A stretch of 64,000 nucleotides of DNA from Flavobacterium fontis (lineage in GTDB: Bacteria > Bacteroidota > Bacteroidia > Flavobacteriales > Flavobacteriaceae), in the NCBI RefSeq assembly GCF_900129405.1, contig NZ_FQVQ01000003.1:181037-245036 (forward strand). Direction: 5' to 3'. The position numbers and the translations under genes were made by a program. This document shows positions 1-8,578 of the stretch, one piece after another; within the stretch, counting starts at the first letter, position 1; the number at the start of each line of letters is the position of its first letter. A model generated the notes under the pieces. The model was not told where the DNA came from. It ran no database searches and was given only the letters and a program-made list of their open reading frames with translations.

Positions 1-46
1 CTTCGGCATCTTTTACAGAGGCCCCACCAAATTTGAATAATTTCAT
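1..46 (-). CDS. Aspartate kinase, N-terminal fragment (runs off the window)
   Basis: Only the first 15 codons lie in the window. Read on the minus strand from ATG at 46 they give MKLFKFGGASVKDAE, the nucleotide-binding start (KFGGxSV) of aspartate kinases, which phosphorylate aspartate in the first step of lysine, threonine and methionine synthesis. The gene lies 76 bases downstream of the GNAT gene on the same strand and may share its transcript. The rest of the gene is outside the window, so whether it is monofunctional or fused to homoserine dehydrogenase cannot be seen. Confidence 0.75.
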   Translation of the reverse strand, partial: MKLFKFGGASVKDAE

Positions 47-122
47 GAAGATTGGGATTTAAAAAAAATGAAATCCAAAACTAAGCAATTCTTCTTTTCA
101 GGGCGCCTAAACAAATTAAAAA

Positions 123-599
123 TTATCCCTTTTTTTCCAAAAAGGTGGCGATACCGTTTTCGTCCATTTGTACCACACGCCAATCCGGTAGTACACGCGC
201 GCCCGTTTTTTCGTAGAACTGAATTGCGGGCGTATTCCAGTCCAAAACGGCCCATTCGATACGGCGCACGCCTTCTTCTTTTCCACGACGGATTACTTCA
301 CGGTATAATGCCATTCCAATGCCGCGCCCTCGTTCGGAGGCTTTGACAATCAAATCTTCCAAATGAATCGTTTTCCCTTTCCAAGTGGAATACCGAAAGT
401 AAAAAAGGGCAATACCCAACACGATATCCTGTTCTTCCGCCACCAAACATTTAAATAGCGGCGGATCAGAGAATCCATCGCGAATCAAGTCGGCCTCGGT
501 GATGACCACGGCTTCGGGTTCTTTTTCAAAAACAGCCAGCTCTCGAATTCGTTCGAGCACCTGCTTCATGTCGCTTGGTTGGGCGGGACGGATAGTCAT
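123..599 (-). CDS. GNAT family N-acetyltransferase
   Basis: This 158-residue protein has the whole GNAT fold: an N-terminal substrate-binding part, the central strand around LEDLIVKASERGRGIG (the R/Q-x-x-G-x-G/A acetyl-CoA loop, residues about 80-95) and a C-terminal VLDWNTPAIQFYEKTGA segment typical of diamine (spermidine/spermine-like) and thialysine acetyltransferases. It transfers acetyl from acetyl-CoA to a primary amine; the substrate is inferred only from that resemblance. The start overlaps the stop of the upstream M48 gene by one base (TAATG), so the two are translationally coupled. Aspartate kinase follows. Confidence 0.85.
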   Translation of the reverse strand: MTIRPAQPSDMKQVLERIRELAVFEKEPEAVVITEADLIRDGFSDPPLFKCLVAEEQDIVLGIALFYFRYSTWKGKTIHLEDLIVKASERGRGIGMALYREVIRRGKEEGVRRIEWAVLDWNTPAIQFYEKTGARVLPDWRVVQMDENGIATFLEKKG

Positions 600-1459
600 T
601 ACTTTTTCTTCTTTTTGGTAGGACGTTTTGTGGTAGGTTTTTTTACCACGGGCGCTCTGTTGTTGATGGGTTTTTGGACATACGCTTTGTAACGGTTGTC
701 GGCGATGGCGCGTTCGCGAGCTTTTTGTGCACGACTGTTAGGGTCGGGATGCGAACTCAACATACGGCTGATAAAGTCGGACTGCCCACCTTCGCTGAGT
801 TTGGCTAAAATTAAAAAAGCCGATTCTACCGCATTGACATCATAGCCATGTTTTTTCATAAAATCATAGGCAAATGTATCGGCATCATTTTCTTGGCTGC
901 GGCTGTGTTTACTATCGAGCAAAACGCTGGCAATTTGCCCTGCCTCTCCGTCGGTTACTTTACCAATTTTATCCGATTGGGAAGCGAGCGCGTCCAAAAC
1001 AGCACTTTTTTTCAAAGCGGCCCGCATGGCATCTTTTGAATCTTCATTGACCACATGACCGATTTCATGACCAATGACGGCCAACAGTTGGCTATCGTCC
1101 ATGATATCCATCAATCCCGAATACACGCGCACGCTGCCATCGGCACAGGCAAATGCGTTGACTTCTTTGGTTAAATAGACTTTATAGTTGAGTTGTAATC
1201 CGTTTTCATTAGCGTGTTTGCCAAAAACGCGATTCAGACGCAAGGTATATCCGTCATTGGGTCCTGCTACCACGTTGGCCGAATCGAGTTTTCGAACGCC
1301 TTCTTTGGCCAAAGCGGCGGCTTGCTCATTGGAAAATGTAAATCCAGCGACGCCTTTTTGAAGGGCTCCAAGTGCTCGTTCGCCAAGGTTGATTTGCGCT
1401 GAGGTAATCCATGGGATGGCGGTTATAGCCAAAATGGGGATGAGATGTTTTGCTTTCAT
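599..1459 (-). CDS. M48 family metalloprotease, exported
   Basis: The zinc protease motif HEIGH is at residues 131-135 and a second glutamate ligand lies in the SRSQENDAD segment near residue 196, as in M48 peptidases (HtpX/BepA/YcaL type). The in-frame ATG at 1459 is preferred over one eight codons earlier because it puts a clean signal peptide (MKAKHLIPILAITAIPWITSA) at the N-terminus. No further membrane helices are seen, so it is probably periplasmic and involved in protein quality control. The last 20 residues are very lysine-rich (KKPTTKRPTKKKKK), an unusual basic tail of unknown role. It is transcribed with the GNAT gene. Confidence 0.88.
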   Translation of the reverse strand: MKAKHLIPILAITAIPWITSAQINLGERALGALQKGVAGFTFSNEQAAALAKEGVRKLDSANVVAGPNDGYTLRLNRVFGKHANENGLQLNYKVYLTKEVNAFACADGSVRVYSGLMDIMDDSQLLAVIGHEIGHVVNEDSKDAMRAALKKSAVLDALASQSDKIGKVTDGEAGQIASVLLDSKHSRSQENDADTFAYDFMKKHGYDVNAVESAFLILAKLSEGGQSDFISRMLSSHPDPNSRAQKARERAIADNRYKAYVQKPINNRAPVVKKPTTKRPTKKKKK

Positions 1460-1531
1460 TTTTCGGTTTTTTAGGTCATACAAAGATACAGGAAGTCGCG
1501 GGAATTGGGCGTAGAATTATTTTCTCCCGAA

Positions 1532-1565
1532 TTGTCGAATTAATTCCGAAAAAATAGGATATTTG
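1532..1565 (+). promoter_or_regulatory. Probable fbp promoter (TTG / -7 box)
   Basis: TTG at 1532-1534 is followed after 23 bases by GATATTTG at 1558-1565, one mismatch from the Bacteroidota -7 consensus TAnnTTTG. It lies 25 bases before the fbp start codon. Confidence 0.45.
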
Positions 1566-1590
1566 CAGCACAACTACAACGATTTCGTAA

Positions 1591-2598
1591 ATGGAAGAAC
1601 GCAACAAAACCTTAGGGGAATTTATCATTGAGAAACAAACCGATTTTCAGTATTCAACAGGCGAATTATCGCGCATTATCAACTCTATTCGCTTGGCGGC
1701 TAAGGTCGTAAATTACAAAGTAAACAAAGCGGGATTGGTTGATATTGTGGGCGCTGCGGGCGATACCAACGTGCAAGGCGAAGACCAGCAAAAATTGGAT
1801 GTGTATGCCAATGAAGTATTTATTCAAACCCTGATCAATCGCGAAATTGTGTGTGGGATTGCCTCCGAAGAAAACGATGATTTTATCACGGTGGCGGGCA
1901 GTGACAATAGCCACAACAATAAATATGTGGTCCTGATGGATCCACTAGATGGTTCTTCCAATATTGATGTGAACGTTTCGGTGGGAACTATATTTTCGGT
2001 TTTTCGACGGGTTACTCCTGTGGGAACGCCCGTTACTTTGGACGATTTTTTGCAACCCGGTGTTAACCAAGTGGCCGCGGGGTATGTAATTTATGGCACC
2101 TCGACGATGCTGGTTTACACTACGGGACATGGGGTGAATGGGTTTACACTCAATCCAGCCATTGGCACCTTTTACCTTTCGCATCCCAACATGCAATACC
2201 CGAAAAACGGAACCATTTATTCGATAAACGAAGGGAATTACGTACATTTTCCACAAGGCGTCAAAAATTATATTAAGTATTGCCAGTTGGAAGAAGGTGA
2301 TCGTCCCTATACGTCGCGCTACATTGGGAGTTTGGTGTCCGACATGCACCGCAATATGATCAAAGGCGGAATTTATATTTATCCCACGAGTTTCAAAGCC
2401 CCCAAGGGCAAATTGAGACTGTTGTATGAATGCAATCCGATGGCTTTTATCGCTGAACAAGCTGGGGGAAAAGCCTCCGACGGTTACCAACGAATTATGG
2501 AAATTCAACCTACCGAATTACATCAACGGGTGCCGTTTTTTTGCGGAAGCGAGAATATGGTGACGAAAGCAGAAGAATTTATGCGTGACGCGCTATAA
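1591..2598 (+). CDS. fbp: Class 1 fructose-1,6-bisphosphatase
   Basis: At 335 residues it has normal length for the class 1 enzyme, which hydrolyses fructose-1,6-bisphosphate to fructose-6-phosphate, the committed step of gluconeogenesis. The metal and phosphate motif [19 protein letters not shown], the N-terminal ASEEND segment and the substrate-binding region [22 protein letters not shown] are all present. The start is the ATG at 1591, 25 bases after the probable promoter. The gene stands alone, diverging from the M48 gene, and ends at a strong bidirectional terminator. Confidence 0.97.
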   Translation: MEERNKTLGEFIIEKQTDFQYSTGELSRIINSIRLAAKVVNYKVNKAGLVDIVGAAGDTNVQGEDQQKLDVYANEVFIQTLINREIVCGIASEENDDFITVAGSDNSHNNKYVVLMDPLDGSSNIDVNVSVGTIFSVFRRVTPVGTPVTLDDFLQPGVNQVAAGYVIYGTSTMLVYTTGHGVNGFTLNPAIGTFYLSHPNMQYPKNGTIYSINEGNYVHFPQGVKNYIKYCQLEEGDRPYTSRYIGSLVSDMHRNMIKGGIYIYPTSFKAPKGKLRLLYECNPMAFIAEQAGGKASDGYQRIMEIQPTELHQRVPFFCGSENMVTKAEEFMRDAL

Positions 2599-2614
2599 TT
2601 GTTATGTAAACTTG

Positions 2615-2646
2615 AAAAAAAAGTCCCGAACATGCGGGACTTTTTT
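2615..2646. terminator. Bidirectional terminator between fbp and the TerB-like gene
   Basis: GTCCCG / CGGGAC stem (2623-2628 with 2635-2640), a 6-base loop, A-run before and T-run after. It serves convergent transcripts from both sides. Confidence 0.9.
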
Positions 2647-2647
2647 G

Positions 2648-3079
2648 TTATTTGTACATGTGTCGCATTTCGTACACAAAGGTGTCCAAATCGGCGTTGA
2701 GTACTAATAGCGACAACGCTTTGTCCACGATATACTGAACGTTTCCTGGGGTAAAGCCCAAGGCTAAGGCAAAACGCGTCAGGATTTCCTTTTGTTTTGG
2801 GCCTAACACTTTATCCGCGTAAACCATTCGTGATAAATCGTACAATCGCTCCAATCGCATCGCATAGGAGTAGGGAGGATTGATAGGATATTTTAAAGGA
2901 TTGGCCAAAATTTCGGCATATTCTTCATCAGAAATTTCCAACTGCACGGCCAATTTATCCAAGAAGTTTTTCTCCTCATTGGTTAAATCGCCATCGGCAA
3001 TGGCCACACGAACGATGGCTGAAAAATGCCCTTTATTTCGGCTTTTGAACTCACTGTCAAATAAATCTGCTATAGACAT
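2648..3079 (-). CDS. TerB-like (tellurite-resistance fold) cytoplasmic protein
   Basis: This 143-residue acidic, all-helical protein carries the TerB-type segment VRVAIADGDLTNEEKNFLDKLA (residues about 23-44), in which Asp/Glu residues form a metal-binding helix pair, repeated more weakly around YADKVLGPKQKEILTRFALALG. TerB-fold proteins bind metals and often act in stress or membrane-associated processes, but stand-alone TerB proteins of Bacteroidota have no settled role. It shares a terminator with fbp and is probably monocistronic. Not linked to any ter operon here. Confidence 0.7.
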   Translation of the reverse strand: MSIADLFDSEFKSRNKGHFSAIVRVAIADGDLTNEEKNFLDKLAVQLEISDEEYAEILANPLKYPINPPYSYAMRLERLYDLSRMVYADKVLGPKQKEILTRFALALGFTPGNVQYIVDKALSLLVLNADLDTFVYEMRHMYK

Positions 3080-3215
3080 AATACTATTGATTTTATGCGC
3101 TAAAAATACCGCTTTTTCTGAAATATGACTAAAAAAATGCCGATTTTACCGCTGGGTTTTTTCACTATGAAAATATATTGTAAGTTTACCCTAATTAACC
3201 TTCTTTTGCAATGCT

Positions 3216-3809
3216 ATGACTGATTTCTGGATTTTTTTTAAATTCGGTCTCGAACATGTACTCGACCTAAACGGCTACGATCACTTGCTTTTTTTGGTGG
3301 TGCTCACGGTTCCCTACACAGGAAAAGACTGGAAACGGATCCTTTTGTTGGTGTCTCTTTTCACGTTGGGGCACACCTTATCCTTGTTTTTGGCGGTATT
3401 GAATATCGTTCGGGTGCAACCCACCTTGATTGAATTTCTTATTCCCATAACGATTTTGCTGACAGCGCTTTATAATTTGGCAACCGCGGGAAAATCCAAG
3501 CCCAAAGAAAACCTTACTTTCATCGGGGGTATTACTTTGTTTTTTGGTCTAATTCACGGGTTGGGGTTCTCCAATTATTTTAAAGATTTGCTCCCAGGGG
3601 AAGCCCCCGATAAAATGCTTCCGATGCTGGCTTTTGCTTTAGGTATCGAAGCGGCGCAACTCATTATTGTTTTGGTGGTATTGTTGCTGTCCTTTGTGTT
3701 TTTAACACTTTTTCGTTTTTCCAAACGAGAATTTATTCTGGTTTTTTCAGCGATTGTTCTCGGAATTATCCTTCCTTTGTTGGCACAAAATCCCATTTGG
3801 GAGCCCTAG
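3216..3809 (+). CDS. HupE/UreJ-like integral membrane protein
   Basis: A 197-residue protein with about six hydrophobic helices and the HupE/UreJ-type features FGLEHVLDLNGYDHLLFL, LFTLGHTLSLFLA and FGLIHGLGFSN, which place histidines and an Asp inside the membrane. Family members transport or bind nickel or other divalent metals, and in Bacteroidota a similar group is annotated simply as HupE/UreJ. No hydrogenase or urease genes are nearby, so the substrate is unknown. The end lies 27 bases before the dCMP deaminase start, suggesting co-transcription. Confidence 0.8.
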   Translation: MTDFWIFFKFGLEHVLDLNGYDHLLFLVVLTVPYTGKDWKRILLLVSLFTLGHTLSLFLAVLNIVRVQPTLIEFLIPITILLTALYNLATAGKSKPKENLTFIGGITLFFGLIHGLGFSNYFKDLLPGEAPDKMLPMLAFALGIEAAQLIIVLVVLLLSFVFLTLFRFSKREFILVFSAIVLGIILPLLAQNPIWEP

Positions 3810-3838
3810 TTCAACGAAAAAGTAGTATTTTAGAGACC

Positions 3839-4267
3839 ATGAAAAAGGAGAAGTTAATCAAATACGATAAAGCGTATCTGCGCATCGCTGCCGAGTGGAG
3901 TAAATTGTCGTATTGCCAACGCAAACAGGTAGGAGCCATCATCGTACGCGATCGAATGATCATTTCGGACGGATACAACGGTACGCCCTCGGGATTTGAA
4001 AATTGTTGCGAAGATGACGAGGGTTTAACCAAATGGTATGTGCTTCATGCCGAGGCCAACGCCATTTCCAAAGTGGCGCGCTCTACCCAATCGTGTGAGA
4101 ATGCAACGTTATACATTACCCTCTCTCCGTGCCGAGAATGCAGCAAACTCATTCACCAATCGGGCATCAAAAGAGTGGTTTACCAAAAGGGCTACCGCGA
4201 TACTTCGGGCATCGATTTCTTGACTAAGGCCGGGGTTGAAGTGGTTCAAATGGAAGATCTAGAATAA
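3839..4267 (+). CDS. dCMP deaminase family protein
   Basis: The zinc-dependent cytidine/deoxycytidylate deaminase signature is complete: LHAEANAI (His ligand and catalytic Glu) followed by SPCREC (two Cys ligands). These enzymes convert dCMP to dUMP for thymidylate synthesis. The ATG at 3839 gives a 142-residue protein beginning MKKEKLIKYDKAYLRIA, the usual start for this family; an upstream in-frame start at 3797 would overlap the membrane protein gene and add a non-conserved extension. The S41 protease gene follows after 44 bases. Confidence 0.93.
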   Translation: MKKEKLIKYDKAYLRIAAEWSKLSYCQRKQVGAIIVRDRMIISDGYNGTPSGFENCCEDDEGLTKWYVLHAEANAISKVARSTQSCENATLYITLSPCRECSKLIHQSGIKRVVYQKGYRDTSGIDFLTKAGVEVVQMEDLE

Positions 4268-4311
4268 ACGAAATATTCCTTTTTTAGCGTTATTTATTTT
4301 TCGGTACACCT

Positions 4312-5892
4312 ATGCGTATTCCTAAAATTTACATACCGTTTCTTTTTTTCTCCTGTGTGGCGCTCGGCATCGTCATAGGTGGACTCGTGAACTATCCGAT
4401 TCCTGCCAAAGTGACAAAGCAAGAGTACCGCAGTAAACTCAATCGGTTGTTGAATTTTATCGAGAACGAGTATGTAGATGAGGTAAAAACCGACTCTATC
4501 GTCGATGTTACGGTGACGGGTATTTTAGCCAATTTAGATCCGCATTCGGTGTATGTTACCCCCCAAGAACAAACGCTGTTGGCCGATAATATGCGCGGCG
4601 ATTTTGTAGGCATTGGGATTAATTTTTATACCTACAATGATTCGATTGCAGTGATCAAACCCATTCCGGGGGGACCCGCAGAAAAAGCTGGAATCCAAGC
4701 GGGAGACCGAATATTGTATGCGGGAAAAAAACCTTTATTTGGGAAAAAATTAAAATCCGAGTCGTTGTACAATACGTTGAGAGGCGAACCCTTATCCAAG
4801 ATTCAACTGACCGTATATCGCAAGAAAACGCGCAAAACATTTACCACCCAAGTCATTCGCGACGTTATCCCATTGAAAAGTGTGGAAGTTGCCCTTCTCC
4901 TCGATGGGAACACGGGTTATATCAAAATTGAACGTTTTGCCGAAACGACCGGAGAAGAGTTTCATGAAGCCTTGCTCCAGTTGAAAAAGAAAGGCATGCG
5001 CGCACTTATTATTGATGTACGCGAAAACGGCGGCGGGGTGATGGAATCAGCGATTGCTATTGCCGATGAACTGCTTCCCGAAAATGATTTAATTGTTTTT
5101 ACCAAAAATAAAAAAGGCGCGGTTGAAAAAATGTATGCCACCGAGGAAGGTTTGTTTGAATCGGGGAAAGTAACCGTGCTCATCGATGAAAATTCAGCCT
5201 CGGCGAGTGAAATTCTAGCCGGAGCGATTCAAGATAATGATCGCGGGCAAATTGTGGGAAGACGCTCTTTTGGCAAGGGATTGGTGCAACGAGAAATGAA
5301 TTTTGACGACGGTTCGGCAGTGCGTTTAACCGTTGCACGTTATTTTACTCCCAGTGGCCGTTCGATACAAAAACCCTACAAAAAAGGCGAGTCCGAAGCC
5401 TACCATGGGGAATACGAACACCGCTACGAATCGGGTGAACTCACACAACCCCAAAAGGTTAAAGTAGCCGATTCACTCAAGTTTAAAACCAAGAAAGGCC
5501 GAACGGTGTATGGGGGAGGCGGCATTGTTCCCGATGTTTTTGTTCCCCTAGAAAGTGCTGTGGGCGAAGAAAATGTAGCCTATGTTTTGAAAACGGGTAT
5601 TGTAGGCCATTTTGTATTTGAACAATTGGACAACAACCGCAATCGATTTGCGGGCTGGACCTTTGAGCAGTTTCAAAAAAACTATGAAACAACAGCCGAT
5701 TTTTTGCCTGAATTTGAAAAGTATATGGAAAAGTCTGGAGTTCAAATGCAGTGGGAAAAAAGTAAATCCCTAGTGCAACGGTATGTAAAAGCCGAATTTG
5801 CTCGACAGTTGTTTGGGGATACTGCCTACTACAAAATCATTCTCCAAGAAGACCCTATGTTAAAAAAAGCGGGCGTTGTGCGTATTCGTTAG
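4312..5892 (+). CDS. S41 family C-terminal processing peptidase
   Basis: At 526 residues it has an N-terminal signal anchor (residues 8-28), a PDZ domain (about 88-175, with GIGINF and GGPAEKAGIQAGD) and the tail-specific protease domain. The catalytic Ser is probably S297 in ENSASASEI and the Lys K322 in RSFGKGL. CtpA-type enzymes cleave non-polar C-termini of periplasmic proteins and, in Gram-negatives, control murein hydrolases. The last four bases overlap the end of the convergent FAD gene. Confidence 0.94.
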   Translation: MRIPKIYIPFLFFSCVALGIVIGGLVNYPIPAKVTKQEYRSKLNRLLNFIENEYVDEVKTDSIVDVTVTGILANLDPHSVYVTPQEQTLLADNMRGDFVGIGINFYTYNDSIAVIKPIPGGPAEKAGIQAGDRILYAGKKPLFGKKLKSESLYNTLRGEPLSKIQLTVYRKKTRKTFTTQVIRDVIPLKSVEVALLLDGNTGYIKIERFAETTGEEFHEALLQLKKKGMRALIIDVRENGGGVMESAIAIADELLPENDLIVFTKNKKGAVEKMYATEEGLFESGKVTVLIDENSASASEILAGAIQDNDRGQIVGRRSFGKGLVQREMNFDDGSAVRLTVARYFTPSGRSIQKPYKKGESEAYHGEYEHRYESGELTQPQKVKVADSLKFKTKKGRTVYGGGGIVPDVFVPLESAVGEENVAYVLKTGIVGHFVFEQLDNNRNRFAGWTFEQFQKNYETTADFLPEFEKYMEKSGVQMQWEKSKSLVQRYVKAEFARQLFGDTAYYKIILQEDPMLKKAGVVRIR

Positions 5893-6500
5893 CGGTTCAC
5901 GCTATCATGCACTTGCACCGGAATCCCATCGTTCCATTCGGTCAAAATATCTGTCGCTACCGAGGCGCCACTTCCTGCGGCTATAGGCAATTGACTCCGC
6001 CACCCGGCTAAGGTTCCACAAACATACAATCCCGGTTTTACCACATGATCGGTGTTGCGCAATTGCAACCGGTTTTTGTCGGGATGGGCTTTTTGATGCG
6101 GGATAACATACGATTCCAGTCCCGCAATGGGAAACGGATTTCCAGCTCCAATAGCGATGACTACACGACGACTTTCCAAAATTTCGCCCGTATGGGTTGT
6201 TAGGGTAAACTGATTTAATTCGCCCGAAATCGCTGTGATTTTCAGGGTTTCGAGTTGAATGACATGCGGATACACAGCTGCCAAATGCGTTTTACTTTCC
6301 GCCAACAACGATGCACCCGTGGTTCCTGCCGGAATACCATAGGCGTTATTGAAAACCGCATTTTGTAAAGAAGAAGCTTTTTGGTGCGTAATCACGCCAA
6401 TTTTTTTATTGGCCGCAAAAGGTTTGTGTTGCGCCGAACCCAAGAGCAAGGCACACGACATTCCCGATACGCCACCGCCAATAATGAGTACGTCAAACAT
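5889..6500 (-). CDS. Small FAD-dependent oxidoreductase, single nucleotide-binding domain
   Basis: The protein opens with the dinucleotide-binding motif VLIIGGGVSGMSCALL and ends with the second FAD contact GLYVCGTLAGWRSQLPIAAGSGASVA, the pattern of thioredoxin-reductase-like flavoproteins. It is only 203 residues, about 100 fewer than a thioredoxin reductase, because the inserted NADPH-binding domain and its CxxC pair are missing. Start and end motifs are intact, so it looks like a compact family rather than a truncation. The electron donor is unknown. It is two bases from the small membrane gene upstream. Confidence 0.8.
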   Translation of the reverse strand: MFDVLIIGGGVSGMSCALLLGSAQHKPFAANKKIGVITHQKASSLQNAVFNNAYGIPAGTTGASLLAESKTHLAAVYPHVIQLETLKITAISGELNQFTLTTHTGEILESRRVVIAIGAGNPFPIAGLESYVIPHQKAHPDKNRLQLRNTDHVVKPGLYVCGTLAGWRSQLPIAAGSGASVATDILTEWNDGIPVQVHDSVNR

Positions 6501-6501
6501 G

Positions 6502-6702
6502 TTATTGGTTTTTCATTTTCTCTTCGATGCGCTTCGACATTTTGAAAATCAAAAGAATAAAAATAGCGCAAAACGAAGCTACGATTCCGATTAAGGCCAC
6601 CAAACTGTTCCCTTCAAACGGACGGTCAAAATCCAACATCATCACATTAACGACCACTAATGCAATGGCAATAAAGATTAATAAAGTGGTAAAGATTTTC
6701 AT
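6502..6702 (-). CDS. Small two-helix membrane protein, unknown
   Basis: A 66-residue protein with two hydrophobic segments (residues 4-22 and 35-54) and a basic, charged C-terminus (KMSKRIEEKMKNQ). The ATG at 6702 is chosen because it gives the typical MKIFTTLLIF start; an in-frame ATG seven codons upstream is possible. No family is recognised. It lies one base upstream of the FAD gene and probably shares its transcript. Confidence 0.6.
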   Translation of the reverse strand: MKIFTTLLIFIAIALVVVNVMMLDFDRPFEGNSLVALIGIVASFCAIFILLIFKMSKRIEEKMKNQ

Positions 6703-6744
6703 TGTTTTACTTTCTGACGACAAATTTAATCATTTATCGCGGGA

Positions 6745-7320
6745 CTAAAAGAGGGCTTTAACATTAGAGGCAAATAATTTAACAGCAATCGCCAACAACA
6801 CGACTCCAAAGGTTTTTCGAATAACGCCCAAACCATTTTTGCCCAAAAACTTTTCAATTTTTGCCGACGATTTCAATACACCGTAGACCAAAATCACGTT
6901 CAAAAAAATGGCAATCACAATATTGATAGAAGCATATTGCGACCGAAGCGATAGCAAGGTGGTCATCGTTCCAGCCCCAGCAATCAAAGGAAACGCCAAA
7001 GGCACTATCGAGGCCGAAGTATTGGCTTCCTCTTTATAAATTTTGATTCCCAAAATCATCTCCAAGGCCAAAAAGAAAAGGACAAACGAACCCGCAACCG
7101 CAAACGAGTACACGTCCGTGCCGATTAATTTCAAAAACTCTTCCCCAGCAAACAAAAAGGTAATCATGATACTCCCCGCCGCCAACGACGCTTTTTCCGA
7201 TTCAATATGCCCAAATTTCTGCCGTAAATCTACAATTATCGGAATCGTACCGACGATATCAATGACTGCAAAAAGCACCATACTAATGGTAACAATCTCC
7301 CTAAAATCCAAGCCCCACAT
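6745..7320 (-). CDS. MarC family integral membrane protein
   Basis: A 191-residue protein with six predicted membrane helices and the MarC/UPF0056 features LFAVIDIVGTIPI near the N-terminus and VPLAFPLIAGAGTMTT in the centre. MarC proteins were once linked to multiple antibiotic resistance, but this was not upheld and their transport substrate is unknown. The ATG at 7320 is chosen; a TTG at 7341 would add seven residues. Upstream lies the repetitive block at 7.4-7.8 kb. Confidence 0.9.
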   Translation of the reverse strand: MWGLDFREIVTISMVLFAVIDIVGTIPIIVDLRQKFGHIESEKASLAAGSIMITFLFAGEEFLKLIGTDVYSFAVAGSFVLFFLALEMILGIKIYKEEANTSASIVPLAFPLIAGAGTMTTLLSLRSQYASINIVIAIFLNVILVYGVLKSSAKIEKFLGKNGLGVIRKTFGVVLLAIAVKLFASNVKALF

Positions 7321-7412
7321 ACCCGTTGAAATTTTTTGCAAAAGTAAGGCATAAAAAAAGATTCAAATTTTAAATTCCCGTTAAATTTCAATCCCCTGAT
7401 TTTTAATCTTTT

Positions 7413-7536
7413 GGGCGCTCCCCCTCGGTGTGAAGTGGGCAATTTCTATCCGTTTTTCGTCCTCGGGGTCAGGTCGTCCGTTACAAGTCCGCGCTCGTTC
7501 CTCGCTGTGGGCTTTTCACTACCACCCTTAGCGCGG
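7413..7536 (+). repeat. Dispersed structured element, copy A
   Basis: It starts GGGCGCTCCCCC, has CGGGGTCAGG in the middle and ends CACCCTTAGCGCGG. The same order of conserved blocks, with variable hairpin sequence between them, occurs inverted at 48591-48705, partly at 21684-21775 and again at 60929-61050. It is far more GC-rich than the flanks and has no convincing reading frame. Confidence 0.7.
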
Positions 7537-7629
7537 TGTTCAGTCTACAGTGTTCAGTCTACAGTGTACAGTCTACAGTGTTCAGTCTACAGTGTACAGT
7601 CAACAGTGTTCAGTCAACAGTGTTCAGTC
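7537..7629. repeat. CAGTGT(T/A)CAGT(C) short tandem array
   Basis: About nine copies of a 9-10 base unit alternating CAGTGTTCAGT, CTACAGTGTACAGT and CAACAGTGTTCAGT, directly after copy A of the dispersed element. A related array lies at 63779-63905. Non-coding. Confidence 0.85.
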
Positions 7630-7693
7630 GCACTTTCAAAAATCAACAATCGTTAATCAACAATCGTTAATCATCATTCCCCCTTTGTGGAAT

Positions 7694-7773
7694 ACCGACA
7701 ACCGACAACCAACAACCGACAACCAACAACCGGCAACCGACAACCGACAACTGGCAACCGACAACCGACAACC
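7694..7773. repeat. ACAACCG/ACAACCA 7-base tandem array
   Basis: About eleven units of ACCGACA, ACCAACA and GGCAACCG type in a row, in the leader of the DUF3109 gene. The 60 bases between this and the preceding array contain two direct copies of CAATCGTTAATC, also found before aat. Confidence 0.85.
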
Positions 7774-7850
7774 AATCCCCAAGTGCATGGGTGCAGCAGG
7801 CAGTCTTCAAGTACTTAGAAAGTAATATCTTTGCCACAAAGAAAAATACT

Positions 7851-8429
7851 ATGTTTCAACTCGGGAAAACCATTGTGTCGGAGGATATTTTAGAAAAAGA
7901 CTTTGTGTGTAACCTCACAGCCTGCAAAGGGGCTTGTTGTGTTGATGGCGATGCTGGGGCTCCGCTTAGCGCCGAGGAGACAAAAATATTGGAGGCGATT
8001 TATCCCCAAATTAAATCCTATTTACGTCCCGAGGGCATTGAAGCTATCGAACGCCTCGGAACTTGGGTGGTCGGGACAGAGCAAGATTTAGAAACGCCTC
8101 TTATCGATAACAAAGATTGCGCATATGTCATTTTCGACGGTCAAACTGCCTTGTGCGGCATTGAACAAGCCTACAATGAAGGCCTAATCGACTGGAAAAA
8201 ACCCGTTTCTTGTCATTTATACCCCATCCGAATAAAGGATTTTACCGAATTTGCTGCTGTGAATTACGATCGGTGGGATATTTGCGATCCCGCTTGTTCG
8301 CTGGGTAAAGAACTACAAGTACCCGTGTATAAATTTGTCAAAGAAGCCTTGATTCGTCGCTTTGGAGATAATTGGTATGCCGAATTGGAAAAAGTAGCCG
8401 AGGAATACCAAAAAGAGCGCAGAAAATAA
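7851..8429 (+). CDS. DUF3109 family cysteine-rich protein
   Basis: A 192-residue cytoplasmic protein of the DUF3109 family, common in Bacteroidota. Cysteine clusters are visible at [11 protein letters not shown] (residues about 20-30), CHLYPIRI and CDPACSLG, in the arrangement of YkgJ-like zinc- or Fe-S-binding proteins; no function is established. The ATG at 7851 is used because the upstream in-frame extension is translated repeat DNA. It is the last housekeeping-type gene before the defence island. Confidence 0.85.
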   Translation: MFQLGKTIVSEDILEKDFVCNLTACKGACCVDGDAGAPLSAEETKILEAIYPQIKSYLRPEGIEAIERLGTWVVGTEQDLETPLIDNKDCAYVIFDGQTALCGIEQAYNEGLIDWKKPVSCHLYPIRIKDFTEFAAVNYDRWDICDPACSLGKELQVPVYKFVKEALIRRFGDNWYAELEKVAEEYQKERRK

Positions 8430-8518
8430 AGGGGAATAAGGTATACGTCTTCAAACTAAATTGGACTTTTCCTAGGAGATTATTGAGGCTATTAATGCCA
8501 AGGTAATACGGTGATTCT

Positions 8519-8548
8519 TTGGAATAACTGATTCTTGTTGTATATTCG
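8519..8548 (+). promoter_or_regulatory. Probable promoter of the hsd operon
   Basis: TTG at 8519-8521, a 19-base spacer, then TATATTCG at 8541-8548, one mismatch from TAnnTTTG. It lies 30 bases before hsdM and is the only good match in that intergenic stretch. Confidence 0.5.
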
Positions 8549-8578
8549 TCAAATAAGTAGTTAAGAAAATTAAGCACC

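Noticed and set aside
1945..2508. Long minus-strand frame opposite fbp
   Set aside because: fbp is complete and conserved on the plus strand; the antisense product has no motif.
7537..7773. Possible CRISPR array
   Set aside because: Units are 7-11 bases with no unique spacers of 25-40 bases, and no cas genes are nearby. It is a pair of short tandem arrays.
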